Assembly (NCBI RefSeq): GCF_001891085.1
Contig: NZ_JXUP01000012.1
Location: 1 to 64,000 of the forward strand
DNA length: 64,000 nucleotides
Direction of reading: 5' to 3'
DNA from: Campylobacter concisus
GTDB taxonomy: Bacteria; Campylobacterota; Campylobacteria; Campylobacterales; Campylobacteraceae
This document shows positions 62,743-64,000 of the stretch, piece after piece. Below the pieces are notes generated by a model that did no database searches, was not told where the DNA came from, and saw nothing but the letters and a program-made list of their open reading frames with translations. The translations under genes were made by a program, and so were the position numbers. Position 1 is the first letter of the stretch, and each line of letters begins with the position of its first letter.

Positions 62743-63453
62743 CTAGCGACCGTTTTGATTAAGCATAGACAACGCCGCCTCAACCGCCGCGTCAATGTGT
62801 ATCTGCGTCGTATCAAAAAGTCGCATATCTGTATCCGCCTGCGATACCAGCATGCCTATCTCGGTGCAGCCAAGTATCGCTCCTTGCGCGCCGCACGACC
62901 TAAAATCCTCGATGATGCGCAAGAAATTGGCCTTTGAGCTAGGCGCGATTTTGCCGTAGCAAAGCTCCTCAAAGATGACGCGATTTACTTCCGCCATATC
63001 CCCCGCGCTTGGCAAAAGCACCTCCGCGCCGCCCTCTATCAGCCGACTTTTGTAAAAATCCTGCGTCATCGTATAAACGGTGCCGAGCAGCCCTACCTTA
63101 GCGACGCCTGCGTTTTTTAGCGCTTTTAGCGTGGCGTCCGCGATGTGCGCTACGGGCACGCTAACGGCGCTTTGCACGGCGTTAAAGCACCTGTGCATCG
63201 TGTTTGTGCAGATGAAGATAAAATCCGCCCCGCCACCTTGTAAAATCCTAGCATGCCGTGCCAAAATTTCGCCCGCGTCCTCCCATCTGTTTTCGCGCTG
63301 GCAGGCCTCGATCTCCTCGAAATTTACGCTGCTTAGCAGTATCTCTGCGCTGCTAAGGCCGCCCAAGCACTCGTTTATTTTACGATTTATTTGCTCGTAA
63401 TACGTTATCGTAGACTCAAAACTCATCCCGCCGATTAGGCCGATTTTTTTCAT
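62743..63453 (-). CDS. Aspartate/glutamate racemase family protein
   Basis: A 236-residue amino acid racemase of the cofactor-independent Asp/Glu racemase family. Cysteines of the two-base mechanism are in FICTNTMHRC (about 80-89) and ILGCTEIGML (about 193-202), and the N-terminus IGLIGGMSFESTITYYEQIN is typical of the RacD/YgeA group. It would make D-Asp or D-Glu for cell wall or release. Its DNA is distinctly richer in GC than most of the window (GCC, GCG, CGC codons), as are the flanks. Complete, with a start at 63453 preceded by AAGGAGAAAAA. Confidence 0.85.
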   Translation of the reverse strand: MKKIGLIGGMSFESTITYYEQINRKINECLGGLSSAEILLSSVNFEEIEACQRENRWEDAGEILARHARILQGGGADFIFICTNTMHRCFNAVQSAVSVPVAHIADATLKALKNAGVAKVGLLGTVYTMTQDFYKSRLIEGGAEVLLPSAGDMAEVNRVIFEELCYGKIAPSSKANFLRIIEDFRSCGAQGAILGCTEIGMLVSQADTDMRLFDTTQIHIDAAVEAALSMLNQNGR

Positions 63454-64000
63454 TTTTTCTCCTTAAATTTCGGCGATTTTACGGTTTTAAATTAAATTTG
63501 CTCTAAATTTAAATTTCGTCCGCCGCGTTAAATTCGGCTGCAACCGCCTAAAATAGCGAGCATAAATTAACCGCATAAATTTTTTAGCCTGCGACGCAAA
63601 AGGGTAAATTTAGCATAACCAAACGCGCTAAATTTAACGAACCGATGAGGCCGAATTTAGTCTAAATTAAAGAGCGCAAAGCCGAAAATGTGGTCAAATT
63701 TTGCGCGCTAGCGGCCTAAATTTGCGTGTAAATTTTATCGGCTAAAAGCGGCATTTTGATTACTTCGCGCGGGCGGATTAAATTTACGGCTTTTCGGTTT
63801 GGCAAAGTTTTATTTTTTACAAGGTAAAATCGCCTGCAAATTTTACCCGTTCGCGTCTGCAAGTCTTGCGCCTACGTTTTTGGCACACTTTGCCAGAGTC
63901 GCTTCGACATCTTTTAAATGCTAGCTTGACGCCCAAACCGCCTGCGTTTTACGCCAGCAAATGCAAAAACCCGCGTTTTGCCGTCAAATTCGCGCAAACA
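63454..64000. other. Gene-free GC-rich stretch to the right edge
   Basis: No open frame over 60 codons on either strand in 547 bases. It still holds about a dozen AAATTT words, the signature of Campylobacter non-coding DNA, but in a background of GCG/CGC. A short minus-strand frame at the edge (LREFDGKTRVFAFAG to ASI stop near 63917) could be the end of a gene outside the window; I do not call it. Nothing else is seen. Confidence 0.4.

Overview
The window is almost certainly from a Campylobacter chromosome, closest in flavour to Campylobacter concisus. The grounds are low GC with constant AAATTT words, the gene pairs recA-eno-FtsB-like-cgpA and mobA-pldA, a futalosine-pathway menaquinone gene (mqnD), a single-recombinase XerH system, a sigma28-type flagellin promoter beside a complete pseudaminic acid operon, a VacJ/MlaC/RND lipid-transport operon and a selenocysteine tRNA. 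Species assignment is inference; no alignment was run. Layout: 1-1.9 kb, minus-strand NFACT/RqcH-like gene followed by two small genes, the last broken and running off the edge. 2.1-5.6 kb, Fur-box-controlled TonB siderophore receptor and leuC. 5.6-7.0 kb, an accessory patch with two small genes that both carry homopolymer frameshifts (a membrane-anchored unknown and a SemiSWEET sugar transporter) and a DUF7832-like gene. 7.1-8.6 kb, mobA-pldA. 8.8-11.3 kb, GntP permease plus glycerate kinase. 11.5-15.3 kb, tetrathionate reductase ttrB-ttrA without the ttrC membrane subunit. 15.5-24.3 kb, a long minus-strand block: NAPRTase-like, periplasmic unknown, mqnD, fliQ, murB, unknown, recA, eno, FtsB-like, CgpA-like glycoprotein, xerH.

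Middle: 24.4-25.8 kb, an orphan ModA/ModB pair without ATPase, then tRNA-Sec. 25.9-30.3 kb, BON lipoprotein and the MlaA/MlaC/RND operon. 30.4-33.9 kb, modE-modA-mop-modC-modB. 34-39.9 kb, redoxin, methyltransferase, cysQ, gltA, CPA2 antiporter and a small exported unknown. 39.9-43.9 kb, crcB-bioB, a 600-base gene-free stretch with a large stem-loop, and topA. 44-53 kb, flagellin followed by the convergent pseB-pseC-pseF-pseG-pseH-pseI-maf operon that makes pseudaminic acid and puts it on flagellin. 53.2-60.8 kb, dcd, DUF3737, accB-accC, MATE pump, a three-lipoprotein CsgG/DUF4810/DUF799 operon and an EamA transporter.

End: 60.7-62.7 kb is a scar of broken genes (frameshifted Sua5-like, 5'-truncated and frameshifted pepF, 3' fragment of a HAD phosphatase abutting a 3' fragment of a YwqK-like gene on the other strand). 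From about 62.2 kb the DNA is clearly richer in GC, with an Asp/Glu racemase and 550 bases of gene-free sequence to the edge. This looks like an integration or rearrangement scar, or a contig join. Functionally the window suits an anaerobic or microaerobic respirer: molybdenum uptake and cofactor assembly (two Mod systems, MobA), tetrathionate respiration, menaquinone synthesis and Sec-dependent enzymes all point to molybdoenzyme-based electron transport. The best under-described items are the MlaA-MlaC-RND operon, the ttrBA pair without ttrC, the ATPase-less ModAB next to tRNA-Sec, the CsgG/DUF4810/DUF799 lipoprotein set, and the cluster of single-base indels in accessory genes only.
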